A stretch of 64,000 nt of DNA from Rhodospirillaceae bacterium (lineage in GTDB: Bacteria > Pseudomonadota > Alphaproteobacteria > Rhodospirillales > Rhodospirillaceae): contig JAIBCD010000001.1 in assembly GCA_019694335.1 (NCBI GenBank), positions 62,001-126,000 of the forward strand. Reading direction: 5' to 3'. Position numbers and translations under genes: made by a program. This document shows, one piece after another, positions 44,787-52,887 of the stretch (its first letter is position 1; the number at the start of each line of letters is the position of its first letter). The notes under the pieces are model-generated. The model had not been told where the DNA came from and made no database searches. It was given only the letters and a program-made list of their open reading frames with translations.

Positions 44787-46523
44787 GTGCGTGCGTTTGG
44801 TAAGCGAAATCTGAGGTCTGCCCGGCCGGTTTCTCTGGCTGTTGCCCTATTGTCCGCGACCGCGCTCGCCGCGTGTTCCGGGTCCGCCACCAACTCCGTA
44901 TCCGCCGACAAGGCGCCCACGGCCAAGGTTTCGTCCGTGCAGGAGCCCGCCGGCACCGGCTCGACCAAGCGCCTGCGCATCCTGACCGAAGCCCAATACC
45001 TCAACACCATCGGCTATGTGTTCGGCCCCGACGTGCGGCCCGAGCCGCACTTCCCGCCGGCACAGCGCACCGATGGCCTGCTGGCGCTCGGATCGAGCAA
45101 GGCCGGCGTCACCAACACGTCGCTCGAACTCTATCAGAAGGCGGCGGTGACGGTGTCGAACATGGTGGTCGATCCCGCCCACCGTAATTTCCTGATTAAG
45201 TGCAAGCCGGTCGACGAGAAGAAGGCGGATCCCGCCTGCGCCGCTTCCTTCATCAAGGAGAAGGGGCGTCTGCTCTATCGCCGGCCGCTGACCGCGGACG
45301 AGCTTTCCAAGATCACCGCCGAGGCCAACAAGGCCGCCGACCGCCTGAACGATTTCTACGCCGGCTTGGGCGTGGCGCTCGAAGCGCTGCTGGTCAGCCC
45401 GAACGCGGTGTTTGTGACCGAGTCTTCCGAGCCCGATCCCACGCATCCCGGCCGCGAGCGCCTGGATGCCTTCTCGCTCGCCACGCGCCTTTCGTTGTTC
45501 TTGTGGAACGCCGCGCCGGACGATGATGTGCTCAAGGCCGCCGAGAGCGGCGAGATCCAGACGCCGAAGGGCCGCGCCAAGGTCGTCGCCACCATGCTGG
45601 CGAGCAAGCGCCTGGAAACCGGCGTGCGCGCCTTCTTCGACGACATGTTCGGCTTCGACGACTTCAACTCGCTGGCCAAGGACTCTGTGGCCTATCCGAA
45701 GTTCACCGGCCAGATGGCCGCTGATGCGCGCGAGGAGACGCTGCGCACCGTGGTCGATCAGCTGGTGGTCAAGAAAGGCGACTACCGCGATCTGTTCACC
45801 ACGCACTCGACCTTCATCTCGCCGGCTGTGGCTCAACTATACGGTCTGCCGGCGCGTCCGGGCTGGCAGGCTTACGAGTTTCCGGCCGACGTGCCGCGCG
45901 CCGGTATTCTGACCCAGGTCAGCTTCCTGACCGTGCACTCGCATCCGGGCCGCACCTCGCCGACCCTGCGCGGCAAGGCCCTGCGCGAAATCCTGCTGTG
46001 CCAGCGGGTTCCGCCGCCGCCGCCCAACGTCGACTTTTCCGCCGTGGAAGACCCCAAGAGCCCGTTCAAGACCGCGCGCGGCCGCCTGACGTTCCATCAG
46101 AAGAACCCGGCCTGTGCCGGTTGCCACAAGATCATGGACCCGATGGGCCTCGCGCTCGAGAACTTCGACGGCATCGGCCGCTATCGCACCAACGAGAAGG
46201 GCGAGGAGATCGACGCTTCCGGTGCCCTCGACGGCAAGCAGTTCAAGAACGTCGCCGAGCTTGGCCGCGTGCTGCATGACCATCCGTCTCTGCCGCAGTG
46301 CCTCGTGCGCCGCGCCTACACCTATGGCTCGGGTGGCCCGGGTTCGGCGGACGACAAGCCGACCCTCGACTACTTCGACGCGAAGTTCGCAGAGTCGGGC
46401 TACAAGGTGCCGGAACTTATGCGCGCGATCGCGCTCTCAAACGCTTTCTCGCTCGTCACGCCGCCGCCGGCTCCGGTGACCAACACCGCCGAAGGCGAAG
46501 CGACCACAACTGTTTCGAAATAA
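44787..46523 (+). CDS. DUF1592/DUF1588/DUF1585-type lipoprotein with a c-type haem motif
   Basis: 578 residues from GTG 44787, 9 bases after AGGAGG; the GTG at 44769 lies upstream of that site. A lipobox LAAC places the lipidated Cys at residue 30. Domain order follows the DUF1587-1595-1592-1588-1585 family: LTEAQYLNTIG; GRLLYRRPLTADEL; LATRLSLFLWNAAPDD; RAGILTQVSFLTVHSHPGRT and LREILLCQRVPPPPP; then NPACAGCHKIMDPMGLALEN, with a CxxCH haem-binding motif at C443-C446-H447. Such proteins are abundant in Planctomycetes and myxobacteria, usually beside DUF1552 genes, and their function is unknown. The haem motif suggests electron transfer at the membrane. First gene of a four-gene operon. Confidence 0.9.
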   Translation: MRAFGKRNLRSARPVSLAVALLSATALAACSGSATNSVSADKAPTAKVSSVQEPAGTGSTKRLRILTEAQYLNTIGYVFGPDVRPEPHFPPAQRTDGLLALGSSKAGVTNTSLELYQKAAVTVSNMVVDPAHRNFLIKCKPVDEKKADPACAASFIKEKGRLLYRRPLTADELSKITAEANKAADRLNDFYAGLGVALEALLVSPNAVFVTESSEPDPTHPGRERLDAFSLATRLSLFLWNAAPDDDVLKAAESGEIQTPKGRAKVVATMLASKRLETGVRAFFDDMFGFDDFNSLAKDSVAYPKFTGQMAADAREETLRTVVDQLVVKKGDYRDLFTTHSTFISPAVAQLYGLPARPGWQAYEFPADVPRAGILTQVSFLTVHSHPGRTSPTLRGKALREILLCQRVPPPPPNVDFSAVEDPKSPFKTARGRLTFHQKNPACAGCHKIMDPMGLALENFDGIGRYRTNEKGEEIDASGALDGKQFKNVAELGRVLHDHPSLPQCLVRRAYTYGSGGPGSADDKPTLDYFDAKFAESGYKVPELMRAIALSNAFSLVTPPPAPVTNTAEGEATTTVSK

Positions 46524-46537
46524 GGGAGAAGATCGCC

Positions 46538-47872
46538 ATGTTCGAGCTCAATCGTCGCCGCGTCCTCCGGGGTGTCCTTAACGGTGGCGCCGTCACTGTC
46601 GGTCTTCCGCTTCTCAACGTGTTCCTGAACGGGAACGGCAACGCGCTCGCCGACGGCAAGCCCATGCCGGTGCGCTTCGGCACCTGGTTCTGGGGCCTCG
46701 GGATGAGCAAGTCGATCTTCGTGCCCAAGACCACCGGCGCGAACTACGAGATCACCGAGGAAATGGAAGCGCTCCGGGACGTGAAGAAGCACTTCAACGT
46801 CCTCACCAACCTCATCGCCTACCGTGACGGCGCTTTCTTCTGCCACTACACCGGCTGGGTCGTTGCCCGCGCCGGCGCTTCGCCGGTCCTGAACAACCAG
46901 GCCCCGGGCGAAACCGTGGACGTGACCATCGCCAACCAGATCGGCCGCTCCACCCGCTTCAAGAGCCTGACCGCGACCGCCACCGGCGACGTGCGCAGCG
47001 TGGTGTCCTACGAGAACGCCACCACCCCGAACCCGTCGGAAGCCTCGCCGCTCAACTTCTACACCCGCCTGTTCGGACCCGATTTCCAGGATCCGAACGC
47101 GCCGTCCTTCACGCCGAGCCCGCGCGTGATGGTGCGCAAGAGCGCGCTGTCGGCCGTTTCCGACCAGATCCAGGAACTGAATAAGAAGGTCGGCGCGGAA
47201 GACAAGATCCGCCTCGATCAGTACTTCACCGGTCTGCGCCACCTCGAGCAGCAGTTCGACCAGCAGCTCACCAAGCCGGAACCGCTTGCCGCCTGCCATC
47301 CGGCCAAGGCGCCGAAGGAAGACGCCAAGCTCGGCAACCTCGCCGAACTGGTGCAGATCCGTCACAACATGATGACCGACCTGCTCGTGATGGCCGTGGC
47401 TTGCGACCAGACCCGCGTGTTCAACATGGCGTTCTCCAACGCTTCGTCGAACACCACCAAGCCGGGCTACGACAAGCCGCACCACACCTGCACCCATGAA
47501 GAGCCGCGCGACGAAAACCTGGGCTACCAGCCGAACGCCTCGTGGTACGTGCGCCGCTCGTTCGAGAGCTTGGCCTACTTCATCGGCGCCTTCGCCAAGG
47601 TGAAGGAAGGCGATGGCTCCCTGATCGACAACGTGCTGATCCAGGCCAATACCGACGTGTCCAACGCGCGCGTCCACTCGCTGGAAGAAATGCCCGCGTT
47701 CACGGCGGGCCGCGCCGGCGGCAAGGTCAAGACCGGCCTGCACATCGACGGCAAGGGCGGCCAGATCACCCGCATGTCCTACACCGCGATGAAGGTCATG
47801 GGCCTCGACATCAACTCCTGGGGCACCAAGAGCAACCAGGCCAGCAAAGAAATCAGCGAGATGCTGGTCTAA
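46538..47872 (+). CDS. Tat-exported DUF1552 protein
   Basis: 444 residues from ATG 46538, after AGGGAGA. The N-terminus NRRRVLRGVLNGGAVTVGLP has a twin-arginine and hydrophobic stretch, so folded export by Tat is likely. Family blocks include MPVRFGTWFWGLGM, YEITEEMEAL, LTNL, RLFGPDFQDPN, LSAVSDQIQELN, DQYFTGLRHLEQQ, AVACDQTRVFNM and HHTCTHEE. The fold is probably related to the DUF1501/sulfatase-alkaline phosphatase superfamily; where the paralogue at 56097 has NSDHGYARIHS, this copy has NTDVSNARVHS, losing the His. It lies 14 bases after the DUF1592 gene and 23 before the PF03640 gene. Confidence 0.9.
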   Translation: MFELNRRRVLRGVLNGGAVTVGLPLLNVFLNGNGNALADGKPMPVRFGTWFWGLGMSKSIFVPKTTGANYEITEEMEALRDVKKHFNVLTNLIAYRDGAFFCHYTGWVVARAGASPVLNNQAPGETVDVTIANQIGRSTRFKSLTATATGDVRSVVSYENATTPNPSEASPLNFYTRLFGPDFQDPNAPSFTPSPRVMVRKSALSAVSDQIQELNKKVGAEDKIRLDQYFTGLRHLEQQFDQQLTKPEPLAACHPAKAPKEDAKLGNLAELVQIRHNMMTDLLVMAVACDQTRVFNMAFSNASSNTTKPGYDKPHHTCTHEEPRDENLGYQPNASWYVRRSFESLAYFIGAFAKVKEGDGSLIDNVLIQANTDVSNARVHSLEEMPAFTAGRAGGKVKTGLHIDGKGGQITRMSYTAMKVMGLDINSWGTKSNQASKEISEMLV

Positions 47873-47895
47873 TCCGGCTGCGCTTGGGAGGAACT

Positions 47896-49263
47896 ATGAG
47901 ACAGGCATGGAAAGTTGCCGGCGTGTGCGCGGTAGCCCTCTTGGGGGCTGGCGCTATTGCCCAGGCGCAAGTGAAACCGGGCAAGGGCGTTCTGCTGGAA
48001 GATTGGGTGAAAGACCCGATGCCGCCGGGCTTCCAGGTCGTGAACGTCGATCTTGAAGGCACGGTGTTCGCCGATGCCAACGGCAAGACGCTCTACTACT
48101 GGCCGGTCACCGGCCTGCGCAACGGTGACGCCGGCGACCAGAAGAACAAGTCGTCCTGCGACGACACTAAGTACACGGTCAACGCCGGGCTGATGAGCCC
48201 GTATCCGGGCGGCTTGATCCTGCCGGAAGTCGAAACCCGCCCGACCTGCGCGCAGGTGTGGCCCGCCGTGCTGGCGGCGCCCGACGCAAAGCCGGTCGGC
48301 AAGTGGACCATCATCACCCGTGGCGACGGCAAGAAGCAGTGGGCTTACGATAATAACGCGCTCTACACCTCGGTGCTCGACCAGCGCCTCGGCGATGTGC
48401 GTGGCGGCACCCGCAAGGAGCAGACCTCGGAAGACGGCGCGGTGCGTACACCGGCCGGCCCGACGCCGAATGTGCCGGCGCAATTCAAGGTCCGCACCAT
48501 GGCGACGGGACGCTTGATCGCCACCGCGGATACCGGCCGTTCGCTCTACACCTGGGACAAGGACACCGCGACCAAGTCCAACTGCGACACCACCTGCCAG
48601 CGTGAATGGCAGCCGGTGCTGGCGCCGGAAAGCGTTCAGCCGCAGGGCGATTGGACCATCATCCAGAACTCGCCGGGCACCAAACAGTGGGTATTCCGCG
48701 GCAAGCCGGTCTACACGCATCTGTTGGACGACAAGACCTTCAGCGTGCAGGGCGGCGACATCCCCGGCTGGCACAATGTCTACACCCAGCTGGCGCCGGC
48801 GGCGCCGAAGGGCTGGTACGTCAGCGACAATCGCACCGGCCAGGTGCTCGGCAACGAGCAGGGCCGCACGGTCTATATCTACAACTGCAATGACGACGCG
48901 GTGGACCAGTTGTCGTGCAATCACCCGGACGCGCCCCAGGCTTACCGCCTGGCGATCTGCGGCCGCGGCCTCGTCGACCTGTGCCTCAAGAACTTCCCCT
49001 ATGTGATCGCGCCTAAAGACGCGGTCGCGATCGGGAATACCTGGAGCGCGGTTTACATCGACCCCAAGACCGGAAAATACGCCAAGGCGGGCGATCCGGG
49101 CGCGCTCTATGTCTGGGCTTACCGTGGCCGCCCGGTGTATCATTGCGGCAAGGACAAGAAGCCGGGCGATATCGAGTGCGATACTTACGGCGAGTTCAAC
49201 GGCGCCCGCAACGGCTACAAAGCCTTTTGGATGCGTGACGATTTCGGCAGGCAGTCAGGCTGA
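47896..49263 (+). CDS. Secreted multi-repeat protein, COG4315/PF03640 type
   Basis: 455 residues; ATG 47896 follows GGGAGGA. A signal peptide ends near AQA-QV (residue 25). Three repeat units can be traced, each with a strand block, a Y-x-W-x-x-D or similar motif, and a Cys-Trp block: TLYYWPVTG then CAQVWPAVLAAP; SLYTWDKD then CDTTCQREWQPVLAP; TVYIYNCNDDAVDQLSC, with WAYRGRPVYHC at the end. About ten cysteines suggest disulfides. The family has no proven role; frequent links with redox proteins suggest electron transfer or metal binding. It is homologous to the truncated protein at 1-707 across the shared length. Confidence 0.88.
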   Translation: MRQAWKVAGVCAVALLGAGAIAQAQVKPGKGVLLEDWVKDPMPPGFQVVNVDLEGTVFADANGKTLYYWPVTGLRNGDAGDQKNKSSCDDTKYTVNAGLMSPYPGGLILPEVETRPTCAQVWPAVLAAPDAKPVGKWTIITRGDGKKQWAYDNNALYTSVLDQRLGDVRGGTRKEQTSEDGAVRTPAGPTPNVPAQFKVRTMATGRLIATADTGRSLYTWDKDTATKSNCDTTCQREWQPVLAPESVQPQGDWTIIQNSPGTKQWVFRGKPVYTHLLDDKTFSVQGGDIPGWHNVYTQLAPAAPKGWYVSDNRTGQVLGNEQGRTVYIYNCNDDAVDQLSCNHPDAPQAYRLAICGRGLVDLCLKNFPYVIAPKDAVAIGNTWSAVYIDPKTGKYAKAGDPGALYVWAYRGRPVYHCGKDKKPGDIECDTYGEFNGARNGYKAFWMRDDFGRQSG

Positions 49264-49300
49264 AAACCGGCCGGCTGATCAGGCAGAAGGGAAAACGGAA

Positions 49301-50422
49301 ATGAAGACCTACAAGTCAGCTTTGCTTATCGCGGCGGCCGGTATTGCGTTCGGCGCCGCTTCTGCCCATGCCGAAGAAGGGGCCTTGAAGAACCGCACCA
49401 TCGGCTATGTCATGACCAACAAGAACGTCGCCACCTGGCAGTCGGCCGACGGCAAGACCGAATGCCCGAACGGCCTCAGCGACGGCCCGCGCGAGCAGTT
49501 CAAGGCCCTGTATCCCGATGATGGCACCAAGCGTACCTTCGTGGACACCCAGCTGGAGCGCGAAGGCCAGATCTGGAATCCGACCACCGAGCCGGAATCG
49601 CCCAAGCTCGTGTTCCATGAAGCCACCGGGAATACCGCCATCGGGCTGAACCTCGACGGCAAGGTCGGCCCCAAGGACTTCACCAGCCCGGACGGCGAGA
49701 AGGGCATCGACAACCAGCTCTACCGGGTGGTCGGCTGCGTCAACAGCTATCGTGGTCCGGACGGCTCCTACCGGCACTTCGTCGAAGAGTACATGCAGAA
49801 GTTCAACTACAACCGCACCCTGATCGAACTTACCGACGTCGATAGCCTCGCCAACGATCCGGACGTGACCGTCACGCTGTACCGCGGCAAGGATCCGCTC
49901 ACCCTCGACGCCACCGGCGCCTTCACTTCCGGCGGCACGCAGCGCGTCGACATGCGCTGGGGCAAGGAATTCATCTACAAGCTCAAGGGCAAGATCGTCG
50001 ACGGCGTGCTCACCACCACTCCGGCCGACGTGACCTATCCCGAATCCCAGGCGCGCGGCGTGCCGATGGAATACGTGCACGATTGGCGCGTGCGCCTGAA
50101 GCTCAGCGAAGAAGGCGCCAGCGGCCTGATGGGCGGCTATATCGATATCGACCGCTTCTACAATTCGCTCGGCCAGAACTGGTCGACCCACCACCGCAGC
50201 TACGGCATGGAAGCCATGGCGTCCGAGTACCGTAGCTTGCGCCGCAACGCCGACGCTTACCCGGACAAGGACGGCCACAACACGGCCATCTCGGGCGCCT
50301 GGGAAGTGCGCTTCTCGCAGGCCTTCATCATGCACCCCGACGCGACGGTCGCGTCCAGCGATGCGCCGAACAAGACGCTGGCCAAGGACACACCGGCGAA
50401 GACCACCGATATCGCCCGCTAA
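49301..50422 (+). CDS. Secreted protein of unknown family, partner of the PF03640 repeat protein
   Basis: 373 residues, ATG 49301 after AGAAGGG. The signal peptide MKTYKSALLIAAAGIAFGAA ends at AHA-EE. Paralogue of 732-1826, sharing NRTIGYVMTN, GPREQFKALYP, IGLNLDGKVG, DGEKGIDNQLYR, VDSLANDPDV, GVLTTTPADV, LMGGYIDIDRFY and WSTHHRSYG. No named domain recognised. It ends the DUF1592-DUF1552-PF03640 operon; a terminator follows 24 bases on. The same PF03640-partner order at the left window edge shows the two-gene unit was duplicated as a block. Confidence 0.85.
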   Translation: MKTYKSALLIAAAGIAFGAASAHAEEGALKNRTIGYVMTNKNVATWQSADGKTECPNGLSDGPREQFKALYPDDGTKRTFVDTQLEREGQIWNPTTEPESPKLVFHEATGNTAIGLNLDGKVGPKDFTSPDGEKGIDNQLYRVVGCVNSYRGPDGSYRHFVEEYMQKFNYNRTLIELTDVDSLANDPDVTVTLYRGKDPLTLDATGAFTSGGTQRVDMRWGKEFIYKLKGKIVDGVLTTTPADVTYPESQARGVPMEYVHDWRVRLKLSEEGASGLMGGYIDIDRFYNSLGQNWSTHHRSYGMEAMASEYRSLRRNADAYPDKDGHNTAISGAWEVRFSQAFIMHPDATVASSDAPNKTLAKDTPAKTTDIAR

Positions 50423-50445
50423 TATCGCGGCGAATCAACGAGAAA

Positions 50446-50475
50446 AGAGAGGGGAGCGATCCCCTCTCTTTTTTT
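50446..50475 (+). terminator. Rho-independent terminator of the DUF1592-DUF1552 operon
   Basis: AGAGAGGGGA, GCGA loop, TCCCCTCTCT, then TTTTTT: a perfect 10-bp stem with U-tract. Confidence 0.95.
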
Positions 50476-50638
50476 ATGCCTTATTCCAGGCGCTCATGGC
50501 CCGTTACCTTTGATCCCGCGCACCCTCCGTGTGCAAGTCCCGTGAAAGCGAGATTGATCGCCCTCCGCCTCCCGGTTCATACTCGCGGCCGCTGGCCGGG
50601 GACGTGCTCCGGCTTGGTTTTACCAGGGGAGGACATCC

Positions 50639-51550
50639 ATGAAAAAATCCGCACTGCTTGCCGCGGTCTTTGGCGCCGCCGCGATCTTCACTGCCGCCAT
50701 CGCCGCAGAAGGCCCGGCGCGCAAGGCGCCGGATCCGCGCTCCATGGGCGGCGGCGATTGCGCCAAGAACGCCTATAATTGCAAGGATGCCGTCAATCCT
50801 CTGCCCAAGACCAACACCGTGTGGCTGGAAGAGATGACCTGGATGGACGTGCGCGACGCCCAGAAGGCCGGCAAGAAGACCATCATCGTCTCGACCGCCG
50901 GCATGGAGCCGAACGGCCCGTGGCTCGCGCTCGGCAAGCACGTCTACGTGATGCGTTCGAATTGCGAAGCCATCGCGAAGGCTCTCGGCAATGCGCTGTG
51001 CGCGCCGATCGTGCCGTTCGTGCCCGAAGGCGGCTTCAACCCGCCCACCGGCCACATGACCACCAACGGCACCATCAGCCTGACCGAAGCCACTTTCGAG
51101 GCGCTGCTCACCGACATCGCCACCAGCTTCAAGATCGGCGGCTTCGAGAACATCATCTTCATCGGCGACAGCGGCGGGAACCAGAAGGGCCAGCAGGAAG
51201 TAGCCAAGAAGCTGAACGCCGAGTGGAAGGGCAGCCCGGTCGTCGCCCATATCGGCAAGTACTACAATTACGAAGAGATCAAGAAGCACTTCGAAGCCAA
51301 GGGCGACATCAAGGGCCCCGAAGCCGACGAAGGCTTGCATGACGACATCATCATCACGCTGAACATGTTCAACACCGATCCGGAATCCGTGCGCTGGAAA
51401 GAGCGCGTGGCCGCCGGCAAGGCCTCGATCAACGGCGTCTCGATCGCCGACAAGGCCAAGAACGAAAAGCTGGCCAAGGAGATTATCGAGTTCCGCACCC
51501 AGAACGCGGTGGCCGAGATCAAGAAGGCCATCGCCGCCAAGGGCATGTGA
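50639..51550 (+). CDS. Secreted creatininase-family protein with altered metal site
   Basis: 303 residues; SD GGGGAGGA precedes the ATG. Signal peptide ends at AIA-AE. The creatininase fold is recognisable from KTIIVSTAGMEPNGPWLALG, APIVPFVPEGGFNPPTGH, GTISLTEATFEALLTDIA, IIFIGDSGGN and a Glu/His-containing tail. Ordinary creatininases read GSxEQHGPHLP-LGTD, supplying Glu, His and Asp metal ligands; here the block is GMEPNGPWLALGKH, so the His is replaced by Asn and the Asp by Lys or shifted His. I recall this variant as a recurring secreted subgroup. The reaction is unknown, but C-N bond hydrolysis is the family theme. A TTGATC-17-TCATAC promoter candidate lies upstream. Confidence 0.8.
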   Translation: MKKSALLAAVFGAAAIFTAAIAAEGPARKAPDPRSMGGGDCAKNAYNCKDAVNPLPKTNTVWLEEMTWMDVRDAQKAGKKTIIVSTAGMEPNGPWLALGKHVYVMRSNCEAIAKALGNALCAPIVPFVPEGGFNPPTGHMTTNGTISLTEATFEALLTDIATSFKIGGFENIIFIGDSGGNQKGQQEVAKKLNAEWKGSPVVAHIGKYYNYEEIKKHFEAKGDIKGPEADEGLHDDIIITLNMFNTDPESVRWKERVAAGKASINGVSIADKAKNEKLAKEIIEFRTQNAVAEIKKAIAAKGM

Positions 51551-51591
51551 GTCCCTGGGGCATGTAAGTCCCTGGGGCAGGTATGCCCCTG
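51541..51591 (+). repeat. Three imperfect 17-base tandem repeats over the stop codon
   Basis: GGGCATGTGAGTCCCTG, GGGCATGTAAGTCCCTG and GGGCAGGTATGCCCCTG follow one another directly. The first holds the TGA stop of the creatininase-like gene; the second would supply TAA at the same place. Confidence 0.8.
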
Positions 51592-51608
51592 AAGGCATAG
51601 GAAGACCG

Positions 51609-51645
51609 GGGCTGTCGGGGGAAACCGCGACAGCCCTTTCTTTTT
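51609..51645 (+). terminator. Rho-independent terminator
   Basis: GGGCTGTCG / CGACAGCCC (9-bp perfect stem), 10-base loop, followed by TTTCTTTTT. Confidence 0.88.
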
Positions 51646-51699
51646 GAGGTCTTTGCCCCTATTGTCCGGCCGCCGTTTCCTTAACCATTGAGAAATCCC

Positions 51700-51804
51700 A
51701 TGGCCAAGACCGCATCCCAGAAGTCCCGCGCCAACAAGCGCAAGGCGAAGGCCCGCGCCAAGCAGCGCCGCCGCCGCGCCCGTTCCGAGCGCACCAACCG
51801 CTAG
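51700..51804 (+). CDS. Very small, highly basic protein (34 residues)
   Basis: ATG 51700 to TAG 51804, reading MAKTASQKSRANKRKAKARA followed by an Arg-rich end; about half the residues are Lys or Arg. A GAGAAA site precedes the ATG by 6 bases. It stands between a terminator and the DUF1993 gene, 20 bases upstream of the latter, so the two probably share a transcript. The composition would suit binding to RNA or DNA, or a ribosome-associated role, but I recognise no family. It is too short for length-filtered gene finders. Confidence 0.6.
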   Translation: MAKTASQKSRANKRKAKARAKQRRRRARSERTNR

Positions 51805-51824
51805 CAGCGGCGCCAGAGGATCCC

Positions 51825-52331
51825 ATGACGATTTCCATGTATCAGGCGAGCGTGCCGCGCTTCGTCAACATGCTTGGTAATCTCGCGGGCATCCTCGACA
51901 AGGCGCAAAGTCATGCAGAGGCCCGGAAACTCGATCCGGCGGCCCTGCCGACGTTCCGGCTGTTTCCCGACATGTTCCCGCTGATCCGCCAGGTGCAGAT
52001 CGCTTGCGACGCGGCCACGGGCAGCGTCGCGCGCCTCGCCGGTCTTGACGTGCCGGCCTACGACAACGCGGAAAAGACGCTTCCGGAACTCAAGGAACGC
52101 GTTCTCAAGGCGATCGCCTTCGTTCAGGGCATCACCGCCGCGCAGGTCGACGGCACCGAGGACAAGGACATCGTCATTAAGCGCGGCGAGAAGGAATCCC
52201 GCTATAAGGGGATGCAATACCTGCTCGGCCACGCTGTTCCGAACGTCTATTTCCACATCACCACGACCTACGCCATCCTGCGCCACAACGGCGTGGAAAT
52301 CGGCAAGCGCGACTACCTGGGCAATCCGTAA
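51825..52331 (+). CDS. DUF1993 family protein
   Basis: 168 residues. The start MTISMYQASVPRFVNMLGNL, a mid block TFRLFPDMFPLIRQVQIACD and the late HAVPNVYFHITTTYAILRHN are diagnostic of DUF1993, a DinB-like four-helix bundle family with conserved His residues; no reaction is known. Its ATG follows GAGGATCCC. It lies 20 bases after the small basic peptide gene and converges with the minus-strand membrane-protein genes. Confidence 0.9.
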   Translation: MTISMYQASVPRFVNMLGNLAGILDKAQSHAEARKLDPAALPTFRLFPDMFPLIRQVQIACDAATGSVARLAGLDVPAYDNAEKTLPELKERVLKAIAFVQGITAAQVDGTEDKDIVIKRGEKESRYKGMQYLLGHAVPNVYFHITTTYAILRHNGVEIGKRDYLGNP

Positions 52332-52338
52332 GCGCTGA

Positions 52339-52378
52339 TCCTTAAGCCCTGGTCCCTAAGCCCTGGGCCCTAGGCCGG
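52339..52378. repeat. Imperfect 14-base tandem repeats between convergent genes
   Basis: TCCTTAAGCCCTGG (52339-52352) and TCCCTAAGCCCTGG (52353-52366), then a degenerate third unit GCCCTAGGCCGG. The third unit contains the stop codon of the minus-strand gene at 52370. No other terminator is visible here. Confidence 0.7.
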
Positions 52379-52597
52379 CGCGGCCGCACGGGTCGTCCAC
52401 CAGCGCTTCAGTGCGACCACGGTCCAGACCGCCTCGACCAGCCCGAACGGCCAAGCGCCCTGCAGGAAGCCGTAGACCGACCCCAGCACGCAGGCCAAAG
52501 CGAAGCCCAGGATGTACCAGGGGCTGCGGTCCTCCAGCGCGTAGCAGATCAGGCAGAAGGTGACCGCGAACAGTCCGAAGGCATCCAGGCCGCTCAT
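52370..52597 (-). CDS. Small membrane protein
   Basis: 75 residues, about three membrane helices (FGLFAVTFCLICYALE, YILGFALACVLGSVYGF, GLVEAVWTVVALKRW). The ATG overlaps the stop of the next upstream gene on the minus strand (ATGA), so the pair is translationally coupled. The two proteins resemble each other in helix pattern and may form a heteromer, like the small paired membrane proteins of the CBU_0592 type. No function is known. Confidence 0.75.
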   Translation of the reverse strand: MSGLDAFGLFAVTFCLICYALEDRSPWYILGFALACVLGSVYGFLQGAWPFGLVEAVWTVVALKRWWTTRAAAPA

Positions 52598-52875
52598 CGC
52601 GGCGCGCTTTCCGTCGTTACCTGATTGCGGCCTTCCGCCGCCGCCCGGTTGCGGACCACGGCGAAGATGGCGATGCCGATCCAGATCATGTTGAGCACGG
52701 CCGAGGGGTAAGCGCCCTTCGAGCCGCTGTTGATCACGAACCCCGCGGCGCCGATCACGTTCATCCATTGATAGGTGCCGGACTTGCTCGAAAGCTTGTC
52801 CGCCGAGAGCAGGCCATAGGCCACCAGGATGATCACCGCCCCGGACCAGCCGGCGATCTCGATGAACAGCTGCAC
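52594..52875 (-). CDS. Small membrane protein, CBU_0592-like
   Basis: 93 residues from the GTG at 52875, which is 8 bases after GAGGAG; a GTG at 52884 overlaps that site and would add three residues. Three helices: FIEIAGWSGAVIILVAYGLL, YQWMNVIGAAGFVINS and VLNMIWIGIAIFAVV, the pattern of the CBU_0592 family. It lies between the SRAP gene and the 75-residue membrane gene in one minus-strand operon. Function unknown. Confidence 0.78.
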   Translation of the reverse strand: MQLFIEIAGWSGAVIILVAYGLLSADKLSSKSGTYQWMNVIGAAGFVINSGSKGAYPSAVLNMIWIGIAIFAVVRNRAAAEGRNQVTTESAPR

Positions 52876-52887
52876 GGCAATCACTCC

